64,000 nucleotides of DNA from Candidatus Amarobacter glycogenicus (GTDB lineage: Bacteria > Chloroflexota > Dehalococcoidia > Tepidiformales > Tepidiformaceae). The stretch lies in NCBI GenBank assembly GCA_016719395.1, contig JADJZF010000010.1, positions 62,001-126,000 of the forward strand, read 5' to 3'. Position 1 is the stretch's first letter, and each line of letters starts with the position of its first letter. A model generated the notes under the pieces. That model saw only the letters and a program-made list of their open reading frames with translations, was not told the DNA's origin and ran no database searches. Shown one piece after another: positions 56,148 through 64,000 of the stretch. The position numbers and the translations under genes are program-made.

Positions 56148-58009
56148 CTACCTCTTCGTCAGCGTCACACTCTGGTCGACAATCTTCATCGTGTCCGGAG
56201 TGACCGACAGATCCAGCGTCTTCAGGTCGTTCGTGTTCAGGATGGCGTTGACGATCCGGGTGCCCACCGCGGAGGGCAGGTTCCCTGCTTCAACCGACTT
56301 CACCTCGATCCGGGGCCGATCGCCGGAGAGGTCGAGCGTTCCGCGCGCCAACACCTTGATGTCGCGTCCGAGGTACGAGACCGTACCCGTTGCCTCGCCG
56401 TATCCGCTGGGGCAAAGGTAGACCTGCAGATCCTCGACAGGCGCGTCTTTCTCCTCAACCCACTCGACGCCGCGTGAAGTGATGTGCGTCTCGCTGAACG
56501 TTACCGACGCCGGGCCCGTGGCCGCGGATGCCTTGAACTCCTTCCAGAGCGTCCGCGATTGCTGGGCGGCTGCAGTCGAAACCGGGATCGTCCGGTCCGC
56601 GCACGCCTCTGGTGTCCCCGTGAAAATCAGGACGGCGCCCATCACGATGGCTCCAATCACGAGGCCCCCGAGCGTTGCGATCGCGATCACGATGATCCGG
56701 ATGAGAGAGACACCGGACCTTACGCCCGCCGCTGCGCCGGCAGCGCCTCCGACCCGTACCGGCCCGGGCCCGCCAGGCCCAGCCGTTCCGCCGGGGATTC
56801 CCGCGGGCTGACCGCCAACACGGACGGGCCCGGTGAAGCCTGGGCCTGTCGGGCCTCCCGGCCCGGTTGGTCCGCCAGGGGTGCCCGCGGGCTGACCGCC
56901 AACACGGACGGGCCCGGTGAAGCCGGGGCCTGCTGGGCCTCCCGGCCCGGTTGGTCCGCCAGGGGCGCCTGCGGGCTGGCCGCCGACGCGGACTGGCTCG
57001 GTGAAGCCGGGGCCTGTGGGGCCCCCCGGCCCGGTTGGTCCGCCAGGGATGCCCGCGGACTGGCCGCCAACACGGACTGGCTCAGTGAAGCCTGGGCCTG
57101 TCGGGCCCCGGCGGTTGGTCCTCCAGGGGTGCCTGCGGGCTGGCCGCCGACGCGGACTGGCTCGGTGAAACCGGGACCTGTGGGGCTGCCCGGCCCGGTT
57201 GGTCCGCCAGGAGTGCCTGCGGGCTGGCCGCCGACGCGGACTGGCTCGGTGAAGCCGGGGCCTGTGGGGCTGCCCGGGCCGCCGGATGAAGGCCCAGTCC
57301 CCGCTCCGCCTTGTGCGCCCCCTCCACTCGTGGGGGAGCCCGCCCCTGGCGCTGCCTGACCCCCGGGCGCGGCGGCCGGTCCGCCGTTCGCGGGCAATCC
57401 AGTACCCGGTGTCGCGAGAGACGCTTCTGCCCCGGGAGTGCCTCCGGCAGGGATCGATGTCTCTCCAGCGGGCGGGACGCCGGCGTTCGCCGCCCGAGCG
57501 ACATCTCCTGCCGCGCGGGATACCGCATCTCCGATGTCCGACGCTGCACCACCCGCTCCCGCCGATGCGGCCCCTTCGGCGGCGCCCTCGATGCCCTCGG
57601 CTGCGTCTGCCGCGGCCCGGGTGATCGACTCGCCCAGGGAAGACGCCGTGCCGGCGGCGCTGCCGGGAACGGGACCAGCGGCGGCCGCCGCTTCCCCGGC
57701 AGCTTGGCCTCCCCCGAACTGTGTCGCCGCCGCCATTCCAGCTGCGCCCAGTCCCGCGCCTGCCCCGGCAGCCTTCCCCAACAGTCCGCCTATGCCGCCG
57801 CCCGAGCGCTCCGCGCCGCTGCCAAGCGGCTGGCCGCACGCGTCACAGAACGCGGAGCCGGGCGCATTCGTCCCGCCGCACTGTCCACAGGCAATTTCCG
57901 ATGCCTCAGCCTGAGGCGCCGCCGCCTCGTTCGTCACAACCCGGGCGCCGCATTCCTGGCAGAACGCAGCCCCGTCGATGACCTTCTTCCCACAGGACTC
58001 ACAAAACAT
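56148..58009 (-). pseudogene. Zinc-ribbon membrane protein with collagen-like repeats, frameshifted near 57110
   Basis: From ATG 58009 (GGAGGG upstream): two zinc ribbons (MFCESCGKKVIDGAAFCQECG, cut: FCESCGKKVIDGAAFCQECG; CGQCGGTN...FCDACG), an Ala/Gly-rich region, then repeats of GPTGPGFTEPVRVGGQPAGT type. One repeat is 4 bp short (80 instead of 84 bp), which shifts the frame. The other frame continues the repeats, then a transmembrane helix (SLIRIIVIAIATLGGLVIGAI) and an external domain ending at 56148. Repaired, it would be one long protein of about 620 aa. The repeats could allow slippage. Confidence 0.7.
56785..57284 (-). repeat. 84-bp tandem repeats, about six copies
   Basis: Units begin at 56869, 56953, 57037, 57117 and 57201 (spacing 84, 84, 80, 84 bp), with a diverged copy from about 56785. 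Each encodes 28 residues rich in Gly and Pro with PVRVGG. The 80-bp copy is the frameshift site. Confidence 0.85.
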
Positions 58010-58236
58010 GGCACCCTCCGCCGCCTATCGTCGTCGTTCTCACGGGCGAAGTCGGCGTCCCCGCGGCCAAAAGTCGCCGCCCATTCGGCCCCTGCTGCGA
58101 GTTGGGTCCGCAAACGTTCGATCGGCCCCACAGCCTGCCCCCTGTGGCCGCTGTCCTCGGAGCTCCTCGGCGGAATACTCGGTTCGGACGGACGCGCCCG
58201 CGATTCCGGCGCTCCCCCAGGGATGGTGACGACCGA

Positions 58237-59085
58237 ATGTTTTGTCCGAACTGCGGTGCTGAGCAACCAAACGATGCGAGTTTCTGCGAGTCCTGCGGCG
58301 AGTCACTCTCCGGCGAGTCGCCGCCCCCGCCCGCGACGGCTCAACCGCGTTCCGGACTGCGGACGCTCCTCTTCGCCTTCGCGGGCGGCGCAGTCCTGGC
58401 CGTCGCGGCCCTCCTCACCTGCGTGGTAACCGGCGGCGATGACGATGAAGGCGCATCGCCAGGGGAAGTCACCCCAACCACCGCGGGGAACGCCACCAGG
58501 ACACGGACCGCGTCACCGTCCGCCTCCCCCGGTTCCCGAACCCCAGGAGTGACAGCCTCCGCTTCAAAGACCGGCAGCCCAGCAGCCGCAGGCTCGGCTA
58601 CGCAGTCCTCAACTGGGACGCCGGCCGTCGGCACCGCCACGGCCCCGCCCCCGACCAACACGGGAGTCCCCTCGACGAGCACTCAGATCCCTCCGACATC
58701 CACGGCCATCCCGCCGACGAAGACCTCTATCCCGCCCACCAGCACGTCTATTCCGCCCACGAAGACGCCAGTGCCCACTGCCACGCCGACTACACCGCCA
58801 ATCTCTGCAGTAGATGTCTTCGGCACCGTCTACTTCTCCATCTTCGGTGGCCCCGAGGAGACCTGCGGCGGATGCGTCGTCCGCTTCGTTGGCGGCGGCC
58901 ACACCTACACGGTGACGTCGGGCTCGGATGGCTGGTACGAGGCGAGCATCCTCCCCGGTTCCTACTCCGTCTCGTATGCATGTCCCGCAATCGGTGGAGG
59001 CACACTCTGGGTGCCGCTGGGCTCGATCACGATCCCGGTCGAGGCTTCCTACTGGGTGGACATCGTGACTGAAGGGTGTCTGTGA
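58237..59085 (+). CDS. Zinc-ribbon membrane protein with Thr/Pro-rich stalk
   Basis: 282 aa from ATG 58237. A zinc ribbon (MFCPNCGAEQ...FCESCGESL) precedes a transmembrane helix (TLLFAFAGGAVLAVAALL), a long Ser/Thr/Pro-rich stalk and a C-terminal beta-rich domain (VYFSIFGGPEETCGGCVVRF, SDGWYEASILPGSYSV) like an Ig-like or carboxypeptidase-regulatory fold. Third of the group; divergent from the previous gene. Confidence 0.7.
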   Translation: MFCPNCGAEQPNDASFCESCGESLSGESPPPPATAQPRSGLRTLLFAFAGGAVLAVAALLTCVVTGGDDDEGASPGEVTPTTAGNATRTRTASPSASPGSRTPGVTASASKTGSPAAAGSATQSSTGTPAVGTATAPPPTNTGVPSTSTQIPPTSTAIPPTKTSIPPTSTSIPPTKTPVPTATPTTPPISAVDVFGTVYFSIFGGPEETCGGCVVRFVGGGHTYTVTSGSDGWYEASILPGSYSVSYACPAIGGGTLWVPLGSITIPVEASYWVDIVTEGCL

Positions 59086-59201
59086 GCCGCCCGCCATCCA
59101 GCATTTCCGCCCGAATGGCCCGCAATCCGGAGACCTTCAGCCCACGAGTCGTCCAGTCCCAGTGCCTAGGGTGGAGTCAGCACCACATCAGGAGGCGCTG
59201 T

Positions 59202-59438
59202 TTGGAACCGACTCCGATTCAGAAGGGCTCTGCGACACTCAAGGCTCTCGGGCGGGGCGAAATGATGACTCTTGCCTTGGCCTACCTCGAAAGCCACATG
59301 CTCGCTTGCCAGTTGGTGGGGGCCGTTCCGCCGGATCATGTCAGCATGGAGGTCCTCGGGGATCGTGTCTCGCAGCTCACCGATGACCAGCTCGTCGCAC
59401 TGCTGATGCCCATCTCCGCCCTTGGGCACAGCGATTAA
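59202..59438 (+). CDS. Small unknown protein preceding the hydrogenase operon
   Basis: 78 aa, TTG start with AGGAGG 8 nt upstream. Contains a helical stretch (MMTLALAYLESHMLACQLVG) and SQLTDDQLVALLMPIS. Its stop is 1 nt before the small-subunit ATG, so the two genes are translation-coupled. No family recognised; perhaps a hydrogenase accessory or simply an upstream gene. Confidence 0.55.
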   Translation: MEPTPIQKGSATLKALGRGEMMTLALAYLESHMLACQLVGAVPPDHVSMEVLGDRVSQLTDDQLVALLMPISALGHSD

Positions 59439-59439
59439 C

Positions 59440-60762
59440 ATGGCAGACCGCCCCGCCTCGAGGCGTCCGGGAGGCGCGCGCCGTGTTGAAACGGCCAGGG
59501 CGTTCGGCCACGATATCGGCGCCCCGATCCGGGCCTTATCGGGAGTGCGAACGGACGCTCTTGAACAGGCGCCGCCTGTCGACTTGAGCGCCGAACTCGC
59601 GCGGAGAGGCGTCTCCCGTCGTTCATTCCTGAAGTTCTGTGCGGCGATGAGCGGAGTGCTGGCCCTCCCCCCCAGGTATGCCCACATCATCGCTTCGGCA
59701 CTCCAGTCGTCGCCCCGCGTGCCGGTGATCTGGCTGAACGGCCAGGACTGCGCAGGAAACACCGAGGCCCTTCTCCGCGCGAACAAGCCGACCGTCGCCG
59801 AGGTCATCCTCGACACACTCTCGCTTGATTACTCCGAAGTGCTCATGGCTGCCGCCGGCACACAGGCCGAGGCCGCCCGCGAAGCCACCATGGCGAAGTA
59901 CCCCAACGGGTACATCGCTGTAGTCGAGGGTTCGATTCCCCTCGCCGACGGCGGCGTCTACTGCACCGTCGGCGGGCGCGCCTTCGCGGAGATCGTGAAA
60001 GAGGTCTGTGCCGGGGCGCTTGGCGTCATCGCCGTGGGCAGCTGCGCCTTCGATGGAGGCATCCCGGCCGCTCGGGGCGGGATCACCGGTGCTGTCGGGG
60101 TCTCGGGCTTCATCAAGGATAAGAAGGTCATCAACCTTTCAGGCTGCCCCATGAACCCGGAGAACCTGACCGCCACGATCGTGCAGTACCTGACACTCAA
60201 GGAGTTCCCTGCCACCGACGAGCTCGGCCGGCCACTCTTTGCCTACGGTGATTCCGTCCACCAACGTTGCGAGTCCCTTCCGCATTTCCGCAAGAAGGAG
60301 TTCGTCAAGGAGTGGGGCGATGCCGGCCACCGGGCTGGCTGGTGCCTCTACCAGATGGGCTGCAAGGGGCCCTCCACCGTCGCGAATTGCTCCACAATCA
60401 AGTTTAACGGTGGCACGAGTTGGCCCGTCGCATCGGGCCACGGCTGCGTTGGCTGCACCACCCCGCGGTTCTGGGACACCATGGTCCCCTTCTACGTTGA
60501 GGGTGAGCCGAAGGTCATCGCGGCGCCGACGCCAGTGGACTACCAGACTCCGGTGCCCGGCTCTTCGAGCGGTAGCCAGAGTGGTGGAGATTCCGGCCCG
60601 AGCAGCAGCGGTGGCGGTGATGATGGTGGCATTGGCGCAGTCGAAGTCGTCGGTGGAGCCGTCGCCGCGGCCGCCGTTGTCGGGCTCGGCGGGTATCTTT
60701 ACGCCCGCAGCAGGAGTGCAAACGGCCCAGGGGGTGACGGCGATGGCCCGGATAGCAATTGA
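59440..60762 (+). CDS. hyaA: [NiFe]-hydrogenase small subunit, Tat-exported and membrane-anchored
   Basis: 440 aa. Twin-arginine signal SRRSFLKF at 59-66, then the Fe-S domain. Proximal cluster: usual C-x-x-C is here C-A-G-N (GQDCAGNTEALL), so the second Cys is Asn; the other ligands are in GSCAFDGGIPAA and SGCPMNPENLT. Distal: VHQRC and GWCLYQMGCKGP; medial: CSTIKFNGG and GHGCVGC. A Gly/Ser-rich linker and a C-terminal transmembrane helix (VVGGAVAAAAVVGLGGYLYA) anchor it. The exact subgroup is unresolved. Overlaps the large subunit by 20 nt. Confidence 0.95.
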   Translation: MADRPASRRPGGARRVETARAFGHDIGAPIRALSGVRTDALEQAPPVDLSAELARRGVSRRSFLKFCAAMSGVLALPPRYAHIIASALQSSPRVPVIWLNGQDCAGNTEALLRANKPTVAEVILDTLSLDYSEVLMAAAGTQAEAAREATMAKYPNGYIAVVEGSIPLADGGVYCTVGGRAFAEIVKEVCAGALGVIAVGSCAFDGGIPAARGGITGAVGVSGFIKDKKVINLSGCPMNPENLTATIVQYLTLKEFPATDELGRPLFAYGDSVHQRCESLPHFRKKEFVKEWGDAGHRAGWCLYQMGCKGPSTVANCSTIKFNGGTSWPVASGHGCVGCTTPRFWDTMVPFYVEGEPKVIAAPTPVDYQTPVPGSSSGSQSGGDSGPSSSGGGDDGGIGAVEVVGGAVAAAAVVGLGGYLYARSRSANGPGGDGDGPDSN

Positions 60763-62446
60763 CCCGATTACCCGAATCGAAGGCCACCTCCGCATCGAAG
60801 CCGAGGTCACCTCTGGCAAGGTCGCCGATGCATGGAGTTCCGGCACCATGTTCCGCGGGCTTGAGATGATCCTGAGGGAACGCGATCCGCGTGATGCGTG
60901 GATGTTCGCCCAGCGCGCCTGTGGCGTTTGTACCACGGTCCACGCCCTTGCCTCCGTCCGCGCAGTCGAGAATGCCCTCGGGATTGTCATCCCGGAGAAC
61001 GCCCGCCTCGTCCGGAACCTGATCGCCGGCACCCAGTTCCTTCACGACCACGTCATCCACTTCTATCACCTTCACGCGCTCGACTGGGTGGACGTCGTCT
61101 CAGCGACGAAAGCCGACCCGGCAAAGACGAGCACCCTCGCCCAGTCAATCTCGGCCTGGCCAAAGTCCAGCACTGACTACTTCAAGGGCATTCAGTCCCG
61201 CCTCAACGCCTTCGTCGGGACCGGACAGCTCGGGCCGTTCGCGAACGGCTACTGGGGCCATCCGGCCTACACCCTCGAACCCGAAGCCAACCTTCTCGCC
61301 GTCGCCCACTACCTCGAAGCGCTCGAGTGGCAGCGGGACATCGTCCGCATCCACGCCGTCCTCGGCGGGAAGAACCCTCACCCACAGACGTACGCGGTCG
61401 GTGGCATGGCGCTCCGCATGGCCCCGGATTCGCCCACCGGCTTGAACTCCACGTCGATGGCACAGATCAAGACCATGCTTGCGAACGCACGGACGTTCGT
61501 CGACCAGGTGCTTATCCCCGATGTGACCCTCGTCGCCGGGGCGTACAAGAGCTGGTTCTCGGTCGGCAAGGGAATCGGCAACTACATGGTCTACGGTGAT
61601 TTCACCGACCAGACCGGGGACGCGAAGACCAACATGTTCCCCGCCGGCCGCATCCTCGGCCGCAACCTGGGCAGGGTCGAGTCACTGGATCACCAGAAGA
61701 TCAGCGAGACGGTCGCCCATTCGTACTACGAGTACGAAGGCGACGACACGGCCGGCAAGCACCCATGGAAGGGCGAGACGAATCCGAAGTACCAGGGCCC
61801 GAATCCCCCGTTCGAGACGCTTGAAGGCTTCGATCGCTACTCCTGGCTGAAGGCCCCCCGCTACGACGGCCAGGCGATGGAAGTCGGGCCCCTCGCGCGC
61901 GTGCTCGTCGCCTATGCAGCGAAACAGGCGGAAGTCGTCAAGGCCGTCGATGGCCTCCTGTCGAAGCTCTCGCTCCAGCCTGCTGACCTCATGAGCACGA
62001 TGGGCCGCATCGCCGCCCGGGCGCTGGAGACGCAACTGCTGGTGCCGCATCTCGAATCGTGGCTTGGCACGCTCGAGAAGAACATGAACTCGGGAAACCT
62101 CGCCGTCGCGGATAGCAAAAGTGGAACCCCGATTCCTGGCCAAGAGGCTGAAGGGGTCGGTTTCGAAGAGGCTCCGCGGGGTGCGCTCGGCCACTGGGTG
62201 GTGATCAAGGACAAGAAGATCGCGAACTACCAGCTCGTCGTCCCGAGCACCTGGAACGGCTCCCCTCGTGACGCAAAAGGGCAGCGAGGCGCCTGGGAGG
62301 AAGCCCTCCTGGAGACGCCCATCGCCGACCCCGAGAAACCGGTCGAGGTGCTCCGGACGGTCCACTCTTTCGATCCATGTATGGCCTGCGCGGTCCACGT
62401 CTACGACCCCGCCGGCGGAAGCAGCGTGCAGGTGCGCGTTGTCTGA
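60743..62446 (+). CDS. hyaB: [NiFe]-hydrogenase large subunit
   Basis: 567 aa; AGGGGGTGA upstream of ATG 60743. Active-site cysteines are in L1 RACGVCTTVHA (C60, C63) and L2 SFDPCMACAVH (C546, C549). The C-terminus (15 residues, VYDPAGG...) should be removed by the maturation protease after His552 once Ni is inserted. Conserved RIEGHLRIE and GGMALRMAPDSPTG. No signal peptide: it is carried through the Tat system with the small subunit. H2 uptake is the usual role of this type. Confidence 0.97.
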   Translation: MARIAIDPITRIEGHLRIEAEVTSGKVADAWSSGTMFRGLEMILRERDPRDAWMFAQRACGVCTTVHALASVRAVENALGIVIPENARLVRNLIAGTQFLHDHVIHFYHLHALDWVDVVSATKADPAKTSTLAQSISAWPKSSTDYFKGIQSRLNAFVGTGQLGPFANGYWGHPAYTLEPEANLLAVAHYLEALEWQRDIVRIHAVLGGKNPHPQTYAVGGMALRMAPDSPTGLNSTSMAQIKTMLANARTFVDQVLIPDVTLVAGAYKSWFSVGKGIGNYMVYGDFTDQTGDAKTNMFPAGRILGRNLGRVESLDHQKISETVAHSYYEYEGDDTAGKHPWKGETNPKYQGPNPPFETLEGFDRYSWLKAPRYDGQAMEVGPLARVLVAYAAKQAEVVKAVDGLLSKLSLQPADLMSTMGRIAARALETQLLVPHLESWLGTLEKNMNSGNLAVADSKSGTPIPGQEAEGVGFEEAPRGALGHWVVIKDKKIANYQLVVPSTWNGSPRDAKGQRGAWEEALLETPIADPEKPVEVLRTVHSFDPCMACAVHVYDPAGGSSVQVRVV

Positions 62447-62933
62447 ACTCCGCCACCTTCAACGCACGGTCATCCTCGGCATCGGCAACGTCCTCATGCA
62501 AGACGAAGGCGCGGGTGTCCATGCCGTGCGCGCCATCGCCGAGCAGGCCCTCGGCCCGGGGTTCGAGGTCGTTGACGGAGGTACCCTCGGTATCGAACTG
62601 CTTCCCATCATCGAGGACGCCGGCAGCCTCATCCTCATCGACGCCGCCCGGTTCGGAGGCGCCCCGGGCGATGTCCGTGCCTTCCGCGGGCAGGAACTCA
62701 ACGGCACCTACGGGGGGCATGTCTCGCCCCACCAGGCAGGCGCCGCCGACCTGATAGCCGTCGCAAGGTTGACCGGGGCACTGCCCGAGCGCTGCACGCT
62801 CTTCGGGATTGCACCCCTGGAAATAGGCTTCGGCCTGGAATTGAGCGGTCCGGTCGCGGGGGCCTTGCCCGCGCTCATAGAGGCCGTCCTCGCCGAGGCA
62901 CGAGTTTTCAGCGAGGTGCCCGCCAATGCATGA
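62439..62933 (+). CDS. hyaD: Hydrogenase maturation protease
   Basis: 164 aa from TTG 62439, overlapping the hyaB end. Ni-binding residues are likely in VILGIGNVLMQDEGAGVHAV (GxGNxLxxDD/E) and EVVDGGTLGIEL, and the His of GGHVSPHQAGAAD. It cuts the C-terminal tail of the large subunit. Typical companion of group 1 enzymes. Confidence 0.93.
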   Translation: MSELRHLQRTVILGIGNVLMQDEGAGVHAVRAIAEQALGPGFEVVDGGTLGIELLPIIEDAGSLILIDAARFGGAPGDVRAFRGQELNGTYGGHVSPHQAGAADLIAVARLTGALPERCTLFGIAPLEIGFGLELSGPVAGALPALIEAVLAEARVFSEVPANA

Positions 62934-63268
62934 GCTCGGACTCGCCCGTGCCATCGCGGCGACCATCCGTTCGAACGGATGGCAGGAGCGCCCGGTCCGA
63001 GTCCGTGTGACCGGTGGCCACGGCGGCCCGGAAGCGTTCGACCAATCCCTCCTGGCCCACCTGCTCTGCGAAGCGCCTGAGCTCAGGGGAAGGGCAGGTC
63101 CGCGTCGTCCACGTCGCCTCGCCACGGATCTGCAGCGCCTGTGCCTCCACCTTCGCGGGCCTGGATTCGACGGACTGTCCGGTTTGCGGTGGCCCCCCTT
63201 TGCCTTCACTGGAGCCCGAGCACGTCGAACTCGAGCTTGATACCGGGGAGGCCAGCCGATGTGCCTGA
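62926..63268 (+). pseudogene. hypA: Hydrogenase nickel insertion protein HypA, frameshifted near 63085
   Basis: ATG 62926 gives MHELGLARAIAATI (Ni-binding MHE) and VTGGHGGPEAFDQSLL, as HypA. After about 63085 the family sequence moves to another frame: EGQVRVVHVASPRI then the zinc site CSAC...CPVCGG, ending at 63268 just inside hypC. One extra base around the GGGG run would explain it. The zinc cysteines are intact, so a base error is likely. Confidence 0.82.
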
Positions 63269-63519
63269 CCTCGCCCGCAACCGTCATTCGCGTTGACGAG
63301 CGCGGAGGCATCTGCGTCGTCACCGTCCGCTCGCCGGATGAGGGCGAGCGCGTGTGCATCACCTACGTCGAGGGCCTGCTCCCAGGCGAACGCGTCCTCG
63401 TTGCCGGTGGGGCCATCGTCGAGCGAGCTGACAGTTCGCCGGAAGAGGACTTTTCGCTCGCGAGTCTGCTCATCGAGGCCTTCGATGCCACACACCTACC
63501 CGGAGGGACACGAACATGA
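63259..63519 (+). CDS. hypC: Hydrogenase assembly chaperone HypC
   Basis: 86 aa. The N-terminal MCLTSPATVI carries the Cys2 needed to carry the Fe(CN)2CO unit. EGLLPGERVLVAGGAIVE matches the family. It overlaps hypA by 10 nt and the next gene by ATGA, so it belongs to the operon. hypB, D, E, F are not in the window. Confidence 0.92.
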   Translation: MCLTSPATVIRVDERGGICVVTVRSPDEGERVCITYVEGLLPGERVLVAGGAIVERADSSPEEDFSLASLLIEAFDATHLPGGTRT

Positions 63520-64000
63520 CTGCAGCCCGGACCCAGTCCAGCAAACCTCGTGGGGTTCAACTCCCCGTGACCGTCTCCTGGGGCATCGGCCTTGCGCTCG
63601 CCGCTGCCGTTATCAGCGGTTTTTCGGTGTGGGTGAACTCGTATGCCGTGAAAGACGTGCGCGACCCCGCGGTCTTCACCACTGCGAAGAACCTCCTGGT
63701 CGGAGCGGCCTTGCTCACGCTGCTGCTGCGCCCCGGTTCTACTGCGCCAACCCTCCCCAGGACGTGGCGCAAACGGTCGATGTTGTTCGCGCTCGGCGTT
63801 GTCGGCGGGAGCATCCCATTCGTCCTGTTCTTCGAAGGGCTCGCCCGCTCGGGGCCGGGCAACGCTGCCTTCATCCAGAAGACCCTCTTTCTCTGGGTCG
63901 CCGTGTTGGCAGTGCCGCTACTCGGCGAGCGCATCGGCCGCTGGCAGGTCATGGCCCTCGGGCTGCTCGTCCTCGCTCAACTGCTCATCGGCCGTCCCGG
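63516..64000 (+). CDS. EamA/DMT-type membrane transporter (3' end outside window)
   Basis: 161 codons visible from ATG 63516, overlapping the hypC stop as ATGA. Four to five hydrophobic helices (GIGLALAAAVISGFSVWV; NLLVGAALLTLLL; VVGGSIPFVLFFEGLA; WVAVLAVPLLGERIG). DMT family; substrate unknown. Placement in a hydrogenase operon is unusual: usual nickel transporters there are HupE-type. Confidence 0.85.
   Translation, partial: MTAARTQSSKPRGVQLPVTVSWGIGLALAAAVISGFSVWVNSYAVKDVRDPAVFTTAKNLLVGAALLTLLLRPGSTAPTLPRTWRKRSMLFALGVVGGSIPFVLFFEGLARSGPGNAAFIQKTLFLWVAVLAVPLLGERIGRWQVMALGLLVLAQLLIGRP

Noticed and set aside
56785..57284. 84-bp repeats considered as a CRISPR array
   Set aside because: Repeats are contiguous, coding, with no unique spacers.
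60239..60742. Upstream extension of the hydrogenase large-subunit frame
   Set aside because: Lies within the small-subunit gene in another frame; ATG 60743 has a ribosome site and normal N-terminus.

Overview
The window is GC-rich and gene-dense. It reads like a piece of a Chloroflexota chromosome, probably class Dehalococcoidia and something like Tepidiformales. That placement is an inference from overall character: high GC, CaiB-type CoA transferases with acyl-CoA dehydrogenase, split-barrel PPOX/flavin proteins, MurT, a CysO/CysM sulfur route, and small BrnT-type toxin-antitoxin genes. No rRNA or tRNA gene was found to confirm it. There is no prophage, IS element or CRISPR array; the content looks chromosomal rather than mobile.

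Layout. 1-5.4 kb (minus): 3'-truncated metH, an Eis-like acetyltransferase and the rplJ-rplL operon with an L10 leader and attenuator. 5.4-12.3 kb: a split Asp-box lipoprotein, a frameshifted XdhC/CoxI, MurT, an M50 protease with CBS domains, a SWIM zinc-finger protein and a PPK2. 12.3-16.6 kb (minus): a compact cysteine operon, Rrf2 > cysK > MoaD-MoeB fusion > CysO-like carrier > CysM-like synthase > HNH protein. 16.7-24 kb: enoyl-CoA hydratase, a phosphatase, a circularly permuted DsbA-like protein, ruvA (frameshifted), mutM, a P1 peptidase and others. 24-31.5 kb: two PPOX proteins, a class III PPK2, uvrB, a BrnT/antitoxin pair, ruvC, a flavin reductase and an M20 peptidase. 31.5-35.5 kb: a Tat-exported tail-tube-like protein, a CoA transferase/acyl-CoA dehydrogenase pair and a c-di-AMP (ydaO-type) riboswitch. 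36-41 kb (minus): panD-panB-panC followed by three unusual genes, namely a small membrane protein, a 42-residue-repeat acidic protein and an amidoligase-like domain fused to a membrane anchor. 41.4-54.8 kb: miscellaneous catabolic genes including a P450, three family III CoA transferases, truncated hemoglobin, an orphan Phd-type antitoxin and a cyclic-2,3-diphosphoglycerate-synthetase-like protein. 55-59 kb: three zinc-ribbon membrane proteins, one with 84-bp collagen-like tandem repeats. 59.2-64 kb (plus): a membrane-anchored [NiFe]-hydrogenase operon (small ORF, small and large subunits, maturation protease, hypA, hypC, EamA transporter) running off the right edge.

How it works together. 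The 12.3-16.6 kb operon looks like a self-contained carrier-protein-based cysteine pathway under an Rrf2 regulator. The 36-41 kb unit couples pantothenate synthesis to genes of unknown role. The 59-64 kb operon supplies H2 oxidation at the outer face of the membrane, using an atypical proximal-cluster motif.

Quality caution. At least nine genes are broken by single indels or stops (near 6373, 7496, 19460, 23354, 28590, 31635, 51870, 57110 and 63085). Several are normally intact housekeeping or maturation genes, so residual assembly errors are more likely than widespread pseudogenes. Broken genes are listed as pseudogenes with their full inferred extent.
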